Positions 1-8,411 of a stretch of DNA of 64,000 nt are shown piece after piece. The stretch comes from Bradyrhizobium sp. (GTDB lineage Bacteria > Pseudomonadota > Alphaproteobacteria > Rhizobiales > Xanthobacteraceae): positions 1 to 64,000 of the forward strand of contig NZ_SSMW01000085.1 in NCBI RefSeq assembly GCF_004799405.1, in the 5' to 3' direction. The position numbers and the translations under genes were made by a program. The first letter of the stretch is position 1. The number at the start of each line of letters is the position of its first letter. The notes under the pieces are model-generated. The model saw only the letters and a list, made by a program, of their open reading frames with translations, was not told the origin of the DNA and ran no database searches.

Positions 1-557
1 TCATCCTCGACGGCATCAAGGTCAACGATCCGCGGACCGATCTGCCGAAGTTGCGCGCCCGCGTCGGCATGGTGTTCCAGCATTTCGAGCTGTTCCCGCA
101 TCTGAAGATCGCCGAGAACCTGTGCCTGGCGCAGGAAAAGGTGCTGGGCCGCTCGCACGAGGAGGCGATGGCGAAGGCGGCCAAGCTGCTGGACCGGGTG
201 GGTCTCAAGGACCATGCGCGCAAATATCCCGCAGAATTGTCCGGCGGCCAGCAGCAGCGCGTCGCCATTGCCCGCGCGCTGGCGATGGACCCGATCGCCA
301 TGCTGTTCGACGAGCCGACCTCGGCGCTCGACCCCGAGATGATCTCCGAAGTGCTGGACGTGATGGTCGATCTTGCCCGCGAAGGCATGACCATGATGGT
401 GGTGACCCATGAAATGGGCTTCGCCAGCAAGGTCGCGCACCGGGTGATCTTCATGGACAAGGGCGAAATCGTCGAGGACGCGCTCAAGACCGACTTTTTC
501 GGCAGCCCCCGCAGCGACCGCGCGCAGAAGTTTCTCTCGAAGATTCTCTCGCATTGA
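1..557 (+). CDS. Polar amino acid ABC transporter ATP-binding protein, 5'-truncated by window edge
   Basis: The reading frame is open from base 3 and 184 residues are visible, against about 245-260 for the GlnQ/HisP/AapP family. The Walker A segment therefore lies upstream of the window. Visible motifs in order are the Q-loop ([11 protein letters not shown]), the ABC signature ([14 protein letters not shown]), Walker B with D-loop ([11 protein letters not shown]) and the switch histidine (VVTHEMGFA). This is the cytoplasmic ATPase that would power uptake of a polar amino acid with membrane and binding-protein partners outside the window. The FELFPHL stretch and THEMGFA are typical of amino-acid importers. 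The substrate cannot be read from this subunit, although a D-amino-acid aminotransferase follows. A hairpin at 592-622 separates the two. Confidence 0.93.
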   Translation, partial: ILDGIKVNDPRTDLPKLRARVGMVFQHFELFPHLKIAENLCLAQEKVLGRSHEEAMAKAAKLLDRVGLKDHARKYPAELSGGQQQRVAIARALAMDPIAMLFDEPTSALDPEMISEVLDVMVDLAREGMTMMVVTHEMGFASKVAHRVIFMDKGEIVEDALKTDFFGSPRSDRAQKFLSKILSH

Positions 558-591
558 TGAGGGACGCATAGCGAAGTGCTGCCGCGGGCAC

Positions 592-622
592 GCTTCACCT
601 CTCCCGATGGAAGAGGTGAAGC
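592..622 (+). terminator. Strong hairpin after the ABC ATPase gene, probable terminator without a long U-tract
   Basis: An 11-bp perfect inverted repeat, GCTTCACCTCT (592-602) and AGAGGTGAAGC (612-622), with a 9-base loop lies 35 bases after the stop codon. No T-run follows, so the intrinsic terminator function is only inferred. Confidence 0.45.
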
Positions 623-713
623 GGATGCGTCCCGCAATGGCCATGGTTAAGCCGTATTAACCAGTTGCCTATATGGTGCCGGCAAATCGCTTCGCCCCCA
701 CAGGAGAATTCGC

Positions 714-1571
714 TTGGATCAGATCGCCTACGTCAACGGTTCGTTCGTTCCCCTGACAGAAGCCAAGGTGTCGGTACTGGACCGCGGCTTCCTGTTTGCC
801 GACGGTATTTACGAAGTCGCAGCGGTGCTGGAGGGTAAACTGATCGACAACGCCTCGCACCTGGCGCGGCTGGAACGCTCGGTCGGCGAGATCGGGCTGG
901 CGTTGCCGGAAACGGTCGAGCGCATCCAGGAAATCCAGAGAGAGCTGATCGCGCGCAACCATCTCGTCAACGGCATGGTCTATCTGCAGGCGACGCGTGG
1001 CGCCGACAGCGGGCGGGATTTTGCGTTCCCCAAGGACGTCAAGCCGACGCTGGTGATGTTCACCTCGGTCAAGGACATCGTCGGCGCCGAATCCGCCAAG
1101 ACCGGCATCGCCGTGATTACCGTGCCCGATCTGCGCTGGGTCCGGCGCGACATCAAGAGCGTGGCGCTGCTGGCGCAGGTATTGGCCAAGCAGGCCGCCG
1201 CCGAAGCCGGCGCCGGCGAAGCCTGGATGATCGAGGACGGCAAGGTGACCGAAGGCGGATCGTCGTCGGCCTTCATCCTGACCAAGGACGATGTGCTGGT
1301 GACGCGGCAGAATTCCACCGCGATTTTGCCGGGCTGCACCCGCAAGGCGGTGGTGGCGCTCGCCGAAGAGCGTCAGCTCCGCGTCGAGGAGCGGCCTTTT
1401 ACGGTCGAAGAAGCGCTGGCGGCCAAGGAAGCCTTCGTCACCAGCGCCACGGTGTTCGTGCAAGCCGTGGTCACCATCGACGGCAAGCCCGTCGCCAACG
1501 GCAAACCGGGACCGATGACGGACAGGCTGCGCGAGATCTACATCGACTTCGCCAAGGCGACGGCGCAATGA
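714..1571 (+). CDS. dat: D-amino-acid aminotransferase (class IV PLP aminotransferase)
   Basis: This 285-residue protein has the length and motif order of bacterial D-alanine/D-amino-acid transaminases (fold type IV). VLDRGFLFADGIYEV lies near residues 21-35. The PLP-binding lysine is probably K148 in RRDIKSVALL, and the cofactor-contacting glutamate is in VTEGGSSSAF around residue 180. It would interconvert D-amino acids and 2-oxo acids in the cytoplasm, giving D-glutamate or D-alanine for peptidoglycan or allowing D-amino-acid catabolism. The TTG start at 714 is chosen because the MDQIAYVNGSFVPL beginning matches the family and an AGGAGA ribosome-binding site ends about 8 bases upstream. 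Branched-chain aminotransferase or ADC lyase are less likely because the central motifs are Dat-like. No operon partner is obvious on either side. Confidence 0.88.
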   Translation: MDQIAYVNGSFVPLTEAKVSVLDRGFLFADGIYEVAAVLEGKLIDNASHLARLERSVGEIGLALPETVERIQEIQRELIARNHLVNGMVYLQATRGADSGRDFAFPKDVKPTLVMFTSVKDIVGAESAKTGIAVITVPDLRWVRRDIKSVALLAQVLAKQAAAEAGAGEAWMIEDGKVTEGGSSSAFILTKDDVLVTRQNSTAILPGCTRKAVVALAEERQLRVEERPFTVEEALAAKEAFVTSATVFVQAVVTIDGKPVANGKPGPMTDRLREIYIDFAKATAQ

Positions 1572-1711
1572 TTCCGGGCTGCCGCGGTTGCGCGGCGGCC
1601 TTGACCTGGATCTGCGGGCGCCTTCCGCGGTCGGTTATAAACCGGCGATAGGCCTGCGACCAGACAGCGGCCATCTGGATCAAGCAGCGGCAATGCAATA
1701 ACGTTACGCCA

Positions 1712-2899
1712 ATGCCGCAGAAACCGAATGCAAGCGATCAGGCAATCTTGGCGCCGGCACGCATCGCGACGCTTGATCGTGCGCGAACCTTCATTACGCT
1801 CCTGGTTCTGCTACATCATTCCGTCGTCAACTATACTTTATTCGGCAGCGGCGATCCGATGCGCTGGCTCGGCTTCGACCTGATCGTGCTGTTCAACGAC
1901 AGTTTCTTCATGGCCTGCATGTTTTTCATTTCCGGACTGTTCGTGCGGGATAGCCTGGCGCGAAAGGGACCGGCGATTTTCCTGCGCGACCGCACATGGC
2001 GGCTCGGCGTGCCGTATCTGTTGTCGGTGTTCGTGGTGATGCCGATCGCCTATTATCCGACATTCCTGCGTTATCATCTGCCCGGTACGACCGATTTCAA
2101 CTTCCTGCATTTCTGGTGGCACACGCTCACCATCGGACCCTGGCCGTCGGGTCCGGCGTGGTTCCTGTGGGTGCTGCTGGCGCTCGACGCGATAGCCGCC
2201 ATCGTCTGGTCGGTCGCCCCTCGGGTGATCGAAACGCTGGGCCAGATCATCTTTGCCGTGCGCGAGCGGCCGATGACGGCCTTTGCGGTATTTCTGATCG
2301 TCTCGATCGCGGTTTATCTGCCGATGCACCTGGTATTCGGCGATGCAAGCTGGCTGGAACCGGACGGGTTCCCGCTACCGATCCAGACCAGCCGTATCCT
2401 GCTTTACGCCGGCTATTTCTTCACGGGCGTCGGTGTCGGCGCGACGAGCCTGAGGACGGGGCTGCTCGCGGAGAACGGCGAACTGGCCAGACGTTGGCCG
2501 GTGTGGCTCGCTTTCGCGCTGGTGTTTTATGCCGCGATCCTCGGCCTGGTTTACGTCCACCACAACTGGGTGGCGAATTTCGGTGCGCCGCCGCTGTCGT
2601 GGCGCGCCAGTTACGGCCTCGCATTTGCGATGTTCAGCGCCGCGATGGCGTTCACGGTGCCGGCGATTTTCCTGCACTTTGAGCGAGGCCCCTGGAGCCT
2701 GCTCGATCGGCTGCAGCCCTCGGCCTACGGCGTCTATCTGCTGCACTACATTTTCATCATCTGGCTGCAATACGCCGTTTACAGCACCTCGCTTCACGCC
2801 AGCGTCAAGTTCGCGATCGTGTTTACCGGCACGCTGACGTTAAGCTGGGGGGTTACCCTGATGTTGCGCAAGATTCCGGCCGTGGCGCGGATGATTTGA
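1712..2899 (+). CDS. Acyltransferase 3 family integral membrane protein (OpgC/OafA-like membrane domain)
   Basis: The 395-residue product is almost wholly hydrophobic with about ten predicted membrane spans. It carries the acyltransferase-3 hallmark near the N-terminus, an arginine followed by a histidine (R26-T-F then LLHHSVVNY). Members move acyl groups such as acetyl or succinyl across the inner membrane onto sugars, lipids or glucans. The length fits a stand-alone membrane domain, as in OpgC/MdoC, rather than the SGNH-fused OafA form. The ATG at 1712 gives a plausible cytoplasmic N-terminus, but no clear Shine-Dalgarno sequence precedes it. Neighbours are unrelated: Dat upstream and gene remnants downstream. 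The acceptor is unknown. Confidence 0.8.
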   Translation: MPQKPNASDQAILAPARIATLDRARTFITLLVLLHHSVVNYTLFGSGDPMRWLGFDLIVLFNDSFFMACMFFISGLFVRDSLARKGPAIFLRDRTWRLGVPYLLSVFVVMPIAYYPTFLRYHLPGTTDFNFLHFWWHTLTIGPWPSGPAWFLWVLLALDAIAAIVWSVAPRVIETLGQIIFAVRERPMTAFAVFLIVSIAVYLPMHLVFGDASWLEPDGFPLPIQTSRILLYAGYFFTGVGVGATSLRTGLLAENGELARRWPVWLAFALVFYAAILGLVYVHHNWVANFGAPPLSWRASYGLAFAMFSAAMAFTVPAIFLHFERGPWSLLDRLQPSAYGVYLLHYIFIIWLQYAVYSTSLHASVKFAIVFTGTLTLSWGVTLMLRKIPAVARMI

Positions 2900-2928
2900 A
2901 AGCATAGCCGTCCGGACCAAGCTCAACC

Positions 2929-3006
2929 GTGATTGCGAGCGAAGCGAAGCAATCCAGCTTGGAGAGGTTCTGGATTGTTTCGCCGCTCTGCTCCTCGCAA
3001 TAACGA
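2929..3006. repeat. Intergenic palindromic repeat of the Bradyrhizobium type
   Basis: An imperfect inverted repeat: the left arm ATTGCGAGCGAAGCGAAGC plus AATCCAG is mirrored by CTGGATT and a diverged GC-rich arm ending CTCCTCGCAAT. From memory, this GCGAGCGAAGCGAAGCAATCC motif is widely dispersed between genes in Bradyrhizobium genomes. Here it abuts the broken beta-propeller gene. Confidence 0.75.
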
Positions 3007-3009
3007 CAA

Positions 3010-3202
3010 TATCAGGCTTCAGGATCAGCTTCTGCACCCGCCAGTTCAGCAACTCGGCAGCATAGATCACGTTCTCCGACGGACAGGCCATCGCGTGGAT
3101 CCAGCCGAATTGTTTCAATTGTTTTCCGGACTGGCCGAGCATGCCGAGCACCTTGCCCTCGAGGCTGAGCTTGTAGATGCGGCCCGGCGCCGACGCAATA
3201 TG
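3010..3202 (-). pseudogene. C-terminal remnant of an NHL/6-bladed beta-propeller protein
   Basis: The minus-strand frame encodes about 64 residues: HIASAPGRIYKLSLEGKV, then LGMLGQSGKQLKQFGWIHAM, then ACPSENVIYAAELLNWRVQK and LILKP. This is the typical last blade of secreted NHL-repeat proteins. There is no start, no preceding blades and no signal peptide. The frame runs past the expected LKP end into the palindromic repeat at 2929-3006. At its upstream edge it collides with a symporter fragment on the other strand. I read it as the decayed 3' end of a gene of roughly 350 codons. Confidence 0.6.
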
Positions 3203-3480
3203 CGCTCGACCTGCAATTGCTCGGCGGCTTGTGGATTCTGCAGACCTTTCCGGCGCTGGTGTTCGGGTTGTTCACGCGCTGGTTCCGCGCCGAAGGCCTG
3301 CTGCTGGGTTGGGCCGCGGGCATCGGATGGGGGTCGTCGACGGCGTGGAGCAATGAAGCCCCTTGCGACCGCCGATCTCGGCGGTGTCAATTACGTGTTC
3401 TAGGTCGGGCTTGGCGCACTGATCCTCAACATCGCCATCGCAGCGCTCGTAACGCTGGTCGTTTCAAAAGTGTCGCTGCG
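3199..3480 (+). pseudogene. C-terminal remnant of an MctP-like sodium:solute/monocarboxylate symporter
   Basis: The plus strand from 3199 reads YALDLQLLGGLWILQTFPAL, then VFGLFTRWFRAEGLLLGWAA. This closely follows a late membrane segment of the monocarboxylate permease MctP branch of the sodium:solute symporter family. A frame change near 3360 and an in-frame TAG at 3401-3403 interrupt it. After these, VGLGALILNIAIAALVTLVV in another frame resembles the final transmembrane helix. No 5' portion of the roughly 550-codon gene is present. It is a clear non-functional fragment fused head-on with the beta-propeller remnant. Confidence 0.6.
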
Positions 3481-3485
3481 CGCGG

Positions 3486-4466
3486 CTACTGTTCGATCTT
3501 GATATTGCCGGCCTTGGCGACCTCGCCCCAGCGGATGATATCCGCTGCCAGAATCCGGGTGAACTCTTCCGACGAGCTGCCGACCGGTTCGACGCCGAGC
3601 GGCTTCAGGCGGCTGATGACTTCCGGTAATCGCGCGATGCGGATGAACTCGCTCTCGAGCTTCTTCACGACCGCCGGCGGCGTATTCTTGGGAGCGAACA
3701 CGCCGGTCCACAGGTCGCCGTCGACATCGGCGCCGGTTTCTTTCAGGGTCGGAACACCGGGCAGTTCCGCCATCTGCCTCGGTGAAGCAATCGCCAGCGC
3801 GCGCACATGACCTCCTTGCACCTGGCTCAACACCGGTCCGGCGTCAGCAATGGTCGTGGTCACCTGGCCCGAGATGACGGCCGTGACCGATTCGGTGGCG
3901 CTCTTGTAGGGAATGACCTGCATCGGCGCGCCGGTCTTTTGCTTGAACAGTTCGGTCACGAGCTGGAACGAGGCGGATGAGCTGGCATAATTTGTCTTGT
4001 CCGGATTGGCCTTCGCATAAGCCACGAGCTCGGCGACCGACTTGATCGGCGACGATGCGTTGACGATCAGGATCAGCGGAAACGTCGCGAGTTCGGAAAC
4101 CGCAACGAAATCGCGCACCGAATCGTATGGCAACCTGGAGTACAAGGACGGGTTGATGGCCATGCCGCTGGCGCCGACCAATAGCGTATAGCCGTCCGGC
4201 GCTGACTCGGCGACGTGCTCGGTCGCCACGATGGCGCCGCCGCCCGGCCGATTTTCGACGATGACTGGCTGGCCAAGGTCCTCGGATAATTTCTGTCCAA
4301 AGATCCTCGCGATGATGTCGTTGCCGCCGCCGGCGGCGAAGCCGACCACGATGCGAATCGGCTGCGTCGGGTATTTCACTGGATCTTCCTGCGCCGAGGC
4401 CGATGCCACCACCGTCAGGGCGAGCGCAATCAATCCGAAACAGAAGCTCTTGCGGTGCGCGTTCAT
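3486..4466 (-). CDS. Bug-family (TctC-like) periplasmic solute-binding protein
   Basis: The product is 326 residues from the ATG at 4466. It opens with a Sec signal peptide (MNAHRKSF followed by a hydrophobic core and ASAQ). The Bug signature follows: PIRIVVGFAAGGGNDIIAR, then VENRPGGGAIVA and APDGYTLLVG. Bug proteins bind carboxylated or amphipathic small molecules in the periplasm for tripartite tricarboxylate transporters or act as orphan sensors. No TctA/TctB membrane genes are in the window. It is the last gene of a five-gene minus-strand operon. An alternative start at 4481 overlaps the upstream stop by four bases (ATGA), but AGGAA sits well placed for 4466. The ligand is presumably a substrate of the upstream enzymes. 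Confidence 0.9.
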   Translation of the reverse strand: MNAHRKSFCFGLIALALTVVASASAQEDPVKYPTQPIRIVVGFAAGGGNDIIARIFGQKLSEDLGQPVIVENRPGGGAIVATEHVAESAPDGYTLLVGASGMAINPSLYSRLPYDSVRDFVAVSELATFPLILIVNASSPIKSVAELVAYAKANPDKTNYASSSASFQLVTELFKQKTGAPMQVIPYKSATESVTAVISGQVTTTIADAGPVLSQVQGGHVRALAIASPRQMAELPGVPTLKETGADVDGDLWTGVFAPKNTPPAVVKKLESEFIRIARLPEVISRLKPLGVEPVGSSSEEFTRILAADIIRWGEVAKAGNIKIEQ

Positions 4467-4477
4467 GGATGCGTTCC

Positions 4478-6211
4478 TCATAGCGACGTGATGTGAACGT
4501 GCAGCACGGCGGCCTTGCCGTCATTCAGTGCAACGAGACAGCGATCGATTGCGGCGGCAAGATCGTCCGGCTCGCTGACGCATTCGCCATGCGCGCCGAA
4601 GGCGCGGGCCACCGCGGAGAAATCCCGCGTCTCGCCCTGGCGGCCCGACATCAGCCGCGACTGGAACTCATTGGTCTCGGCGGCGATACCCTTGGGATAG
4701 ACGCGTTGCACTGCCGATTTGACCGCCTGCCAGCCGCCATTGTCCAGCACCACCGTCAGGATCGGAATCCGGTATTGCTGCGCCACCGCATAGACGCTGT
4801 CGGGCGACGAAAAATGGTAGCCGCCGTCGCCGATGATTTGCACGATGCGGCGATCCGGCTCGGCCAGTTTCAACCCTAGCGCCATGCCGCCGCTGAATCC
4901 AAGGCCGCCCCCGGCCAACCCGATGTAGCTCCGCGGCTTCGTGCGCGTGATGTGCTCCTGCAGGACAGGTCCGTTGCGGATCGCCTCGTTGATGACGACG
5001 TCGTCCTGCGACAGCTTTCCGTTGAGCGTCGCGAACACAAAGGGCGCACTGAGCGCGCCTGACACGCCCCTGTTGGCGCTGGCGGCGGCGCGGCGTTTGG
5101 CTGCCTGTTCGCGCGCCTCGCCCCAGCTTGCGATGCGGTTGGCGGCGCGCTGACGAAAGGCATCATCGGCGCGCGCCTCCACGGCATCGAGCACCTGCTG
5201 CAGCACGACAGCGCAATCGCCCTGGATTCGCACATCGGTCGCAAATCCCCACATCGGAAAATCCGACTTCAAGGGATCGATGTCGATCTGGATCCATTTG
5301 ATGGCGTCGGCGCGCCCGGCATATTTCGGAATGAACGGCACATCCGAATCCAGCAGCAGACCGAGGTCGGCGGTCTCGAGCAGCGGCAGCGGGTCGAACC
5401 CGGCGAAGCAGGGCGAGCCTTGCGGGATATTGAGATCGATCGAATTGAATTCGGCGACCCGGATGCCGCAGGCCTGTGCCAACCGATCCAGTACGGCGAC
5501 CGCTTGCGGCCGGCGGCCGAGATAGGCGGTCAGCGCAATCGGGTTTTCCGCCGCCATCAAGCTTTGTGCGATCGCATCGACCCGCGCCGGATCGATGCCG
5601 CCGGACTTAATACCGCCGTGACGCACGGCGGGGTAGGCGGGCATATCCGCGTCGTCCCATTGCTCGGCGAGGGTCTCGCGCGGCAGCATCATGTAGACGG
5701 GACCCGGCGGGTCGCTCTGCGCGAACGCATTGGCGCGGGCCAGCGCCTCCTTCACCACCACGCCCGAGGGAAGTGAATACTCCCATTTGACGTAAGGCCT
5801 GACGATGCTGGCGATGTCGAACGGATCCTGCACGAAATGCACATAGGCGTCGCGCGAGCCGGTCAACTCGCCATGCAGTGTATAGGGCGCGCGGCCGGCG
5901 AACAGCATCACCGGCAGGCGATAGCGAAACAGGTTCTGGATCGCCATGCACGCATTGGCCGTGCCGGCATCGACATGCACGAACACCGCCTGGCTCCGTC
6001 CGGTCGCCAGCGCATAGCCGCCGGCCATGTGGACCGCGACGACCTCATGCGGGCAGAGGATCATTTCGGGGTGCTTGCGGCCTTCCTTGTCCCAGCGCGC
6101 CAGTTCCTCGATTAGGGATACGTGATCGGTGCCGAGATTTGCAAAAATATAGTCCACCCCGAGATCGACCAGACCTTCGAGGAAATAATGCGCGGTACTG
6201 TGGCGGCTCAT
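4478..6211 (-). CDS. Thiamine-diphosphate-dependent enzyme (acetolactate synthase/2-oxoacid decarboxylase-like)
   Basis: The 577-residue product has three domains in the usual ThDP order. The N-terminal Pyr domain carries the catalytic-type glutamate E56 in CPHEVVAVHMAGG. A central TPP_enzyme_M-like domain follows. The C-terminal PP domain has GDG at about 461 followed by DNGGW about 30 residues on, which forms the Mg/ThDP site. Family members decarboxylate 2-oxo acids or carry out carboligation. Nothing here identifies acetolactate synthase proper and no small subunit is nearby, so a decarboxylase of the operon's 2-oxo-acid intermediate is the better guess. The ATG at 6211 overlaps the upstream FAH gene stop (ATGA), which indicates translational coupling. 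The frame continues open upstream only because of overlap with that gene. Confidence 0.85.
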   Translation of the reverse strand: MSRHSTAHYFLEGLVDLGVDYIFANLGTDHVSLIEELARWDKEGRKHPEMILCPHEVVAVHMAGGYALATGRSQAVFVHVDAGTANACMAIQNLFRYRLPVMLFAGRAPYTLHGELTGSRDAYVHFVQDPFDIASIVRPYVKWEYSLPSGVVVKEALARANAFAQSDPPGPVYMMLPRETLAEQWDDADMPAYPAVRHGGIKSGGIDPARVDAIAQSLMAAENPIALTAYLGRRPQAVAVLDRLAQACGIRVAEFNSIDLNIPQGSPCFAGFDPLPLLETADLGLLLDSDVPFIPKYAGRADAIKWIQIDIDPLKSDFPMWGFATDVRIQGDCAVVLQQVLDAVEARADDAFRQRAANRIASWGEAREQAAKRRAAASANRGVSGALSAPFVFATLNGKLSQDDVVINEAIRNGPVLQEHITRTKPRSYIGLAGGGLGFSGGMALGLKLAEPDRRIVQIIGDGGYHFSSPDSVYAVAQQYRIPILTVVLDNGGWQAVKSAVQRVYPKGIAAETNEFQSRLMSGRQGETRDFSAVARAFGAHGECVSEPDDLAAAIDRCLVALNDGKAAVLHVHITSL

Positions 6212-6999
6212 GCTTTGGGATTTTCCGCGACGAACCTGTTGCGCAAGGTGCCGATGCCGGTGATCTCGATCTCGACCACGTCGCCGGCCTTGATGTCGGG
6301 CGAGGCGCCGTCGGTGCCCATCCAGATCACGTCGCCCGGCCACAATGTGAAATATTTGGTCAGTTCGACGATGAACGGCTTGATGCCGAAGATCATGTCG
6401 TTGGTGTGGAAGCGGCCGGTTTCCTTGCCGTTGACCTTCACCACGGTCTCCATCTTGTCGAGGTCGACATCGGTTTCGATCCACGGCCCCATCGGCTTGA
6501 AGGTATCGGCATTCTTGGCGCGCCATAGCCCGCGGTCGGCCTTCTGCCAGCTGCGCTCGCTGACGTCGTTGCCGATGGTGTAGCCGAACACGCAGGACAT
6601 CGCGTCGGCCTCGGACAGGTGTTTTGCCTTTTTGCCGATCACGACGACCAACTCGCCTTCGTAGTGAATCTTGTCGGTGGCGCCGGCCGGAATCACCACT
6701 TCCTCGTCATTCGCGATCAGCGCGTTCTGCGCGCGATAGCCGATCTCAGGCCTGTCCGGGACGTTCGGCACCTCGCCACGCTTGTCGGCGGCTTCCTTCA
6801 GATGCTTGAGATAGTTCAGGCCGACGCAATAGAACGTGCGCGGCATCACCGGCAGTTCGATCTTGACGTCCGCCAGGGCATGCGTTTGCGGCGTGCGCTG
6901 CCATTCGCCGAACGGATCGCCGCCAACCACGATCACGCGGTCACCTTCGACGATGCCCCACGACGTTTTCCCCGACGCGGTGAATTTGAGCCAACGCAT
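6208..6999 (-). CDS. Fumarylacetoacetate hydrolase (FAH) family protein
   Basis: This is a 263-residue FAH-superfamily protein. Its divalent-metal site is visible as E114 and E116 in HYEGELVVVIG and D145 in TIGNDVSERSWQ, with lysine 162 or 168 behind. Members hydrolyse or decarboxylate beta-diketo acids, acylpyruvates and aromatic ring-cleavage products in the cytoplasm. The size matches HpcE/HpaG-type 2-hydroxyhepta-2,4-diene-1,7-dioate isomerases and acylpyruvases. GGGAGGA lies 6 bases before the ATG. It sits third in an operon between an LLM monooxygenase (13-base gap) and the ThDP enzyme (4-base overlap), which suggests work on a ring- or chain-cleavage intermediate. The exact substrate is not deducible. 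Confidence 0.88.
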   Translation of the reverse strand: MRWLKFTASGKTSWGIVEGDRVIVVGGDPFGEWQRTPQTHALADVKIELPVMPRTFYCVGLNYLKHLKEAADKRGEVPNVPDRPEIGYRAQNALIANDEEVVIPAGATDKIHYEGELVVVIGKKAKHLSEADAMSCVFGYTIGNDVSERSWQKADRGLWRAKNADTFKPMGPWIETDVDLDKMETVVKVNGKETGRFHTNDMIFGIKPFIVELTKYFTLWPGDVIWMGTDGASPDIKAGDVVEIEITGIGTLRNRFVAENPKA

Positions 7000-7012
7000 G
7001 CGAATCCTCCCG

Positions 7013-8380
7013 TTATTCGGCCGCGGCCTGCGGCCGGGTTTTCCATGCGCCGGCAGCGGGACGCTTCAACCCGAGATTCTCGCGCAAGGTCTTGCCGGCG
7101 TAATCCTTGTGAAACAATCCGCGGCGCTGCAACTCCGGCACGATATGGCGGACGAAGTCGGCATAGGAGCCCGGCACGTAGGTGGCCGCGACCACAAAAC
7201 CGTCGCAGCCGCGGCCGGCGAACATCTCTTCGAGCCTGTCGGCGATCTCCTTGGGGCCGCCCACGATCGCATCCTGGGTCTGGCCGCGGCCGGAGAAGGT
7301 GATGAAATCGCGGGTGCTCGGATTGGTCTTGCCGCTGGTTCGCAGCACGCCGTCGCGGATGCCGAGCATGCCCTGCATGCCTTGCAGCTCTTCCGTCGTC
7401 AGCGGTTCGTCGATGCCCTTGGAGGCGAAATCGTAATTCAAGCCTTCCGACAACAGCGACAGCGCGTCGATTTCCAGCGGCAGCTTCTGGATCAGCGCCA
7501 TCTTGTCTTCGGCCTCGGACTTGGTCGCGCCCGAAACCGGCGTGACCAGATTGCACAGGAACATCTGATCGGGATCGCGACCCGCCTTGGCGGCCTCGTT
7601 CCTGATAGCCTCATAGCCCTGCCTGGCGCCGGCCAGGTTGCGCGCCGCCGTGAAAATCACTTCACCCCATCGCCCGGCGAAACGCTGGCCGCGGCCGCTG
7701 GCGCCGGCCTGGATGACGACGGGATGGCCTTGTTGGGAGCGCGGCACGGTGAACGGCCCGCGCGACTTGAAGAATCGCCCCTGATGGTCGAGGCGCTTGA
7801 CCTTGTCCGGATCGGCAAACCGGCCACTGGCCTTGTCGATCAGGAGCGAACCGTCTTGCCAGGAATCCCAGTGGCCGAGCACCACTTCCATAAATTCGTC
7901 AGCGCGGTCGTAACGCAAATCATGCTCGAGATGGGCGTCCTTGCCCATGTTGTGGGCCTCGCCGTCATTGACCGAAGTGACCACGTTCCAGGCGGCGCGG
8001 CCGCCGGTCATCAGATCGAGCGTGGCGAATCTGCGGGCGACGTCGAACGGTTCAAAATAGGTGGTCGAACAGGTCGAGGCGAGGCCGAGTTTTTCGGTCG
8101 CCATGCCCATCGCGGTCAGGACCACGATCGGATCCATCTTCACGCAACGGATGCCGTATTCGACGGTATGGGCGTGATCGTTGCCGTAACGGTCCGGCAT
8201 CGCCAGACGGTCGTCGAAAAACGCCATGTGGAACTTGCCGGATTCCAGGATCCGGCCGATCTCCTGATAGTAATCCGCCGACATCGAATCGTCGCGCGAT
8301 TCCGGGTGACGCCACGAACTGGGCAAATTGGTGCAGTTCTGCGCCTGCAGGAATCCGACCAATGCCATTTGCCGCGTCAT
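7013..8380 (-). CDS. LLM-class flavin-dependent monooxygenase (NtaA/SnaA/DszA/SoxA group)
   Basis: This is a 455-residue bacterial luciferase-like TIM-barrel protein of the long NtaA/DszA type. Supporting segments are the N-terminal GFLQAQNCTNLPSSWRHP, FHMAFFDDRLAMPD, then ASTCSTTYFEPFDVARRFAT, TGGRAAWNVVTS and VIQAGASGRGQRFAGR. These enzymes use FMNH2 from a separate reductase to oxygenate xenobiotics, chelators or sulfur heterocycles. No flavin reductase gene is in the operon, so one elsewhere would be needed. GGGAGAG precedes the ATG by a few bases. Upstream is the Ldh-type dehydrogenase (31-base gap) and downstream the FAH gene. It probably carries out the committed oxygenation of the pathway substrate. 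Confidence 0.88.
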   Translation of the reverse strand: MTRQMALVGFLQAQNCTNLPSSWRHPESRDDSMSADYYQEIGRILESGKFHMAFFDDRLAMPDRYGNDHAHTVEYGIRCVKMDPIVVLTAMGMATEKLGLASTCSTTYFEPFDVARRFATLDLMTGGRAAWNVVTSVNDGEAHNMGKDAHLEHDLRYDRADEFMEVVLGHWDSWQDGSLLIDKASGRFADPDKVKRLDHQGRFFKSRGPFTVPRSQQGHPVVIQAGASGRGQRFAGRWGEVIFTAARNLAGARQGYEAIRNEAAKAGRDPDQMFLCNLVTPVSGATKSEAEDKMALIQKLPLEIDALSLLSEGLNYDFASKGIDEPLTTEELQGMQGMLGIRDGVLRTSGKTNPSTRDFITFSGRGQTQDAIVGGPKEIADRLEEMFAGRGCDGFVVAATYVPGSYADFVRHIVPELQRRGLFHKDYAGKTLRENLGLKRPAAGAWKTRPQAAAE

Positions 8381-8411
8381 GCTGCTCTCCCTGTGTCGTC
8401 CCGATGCGATA

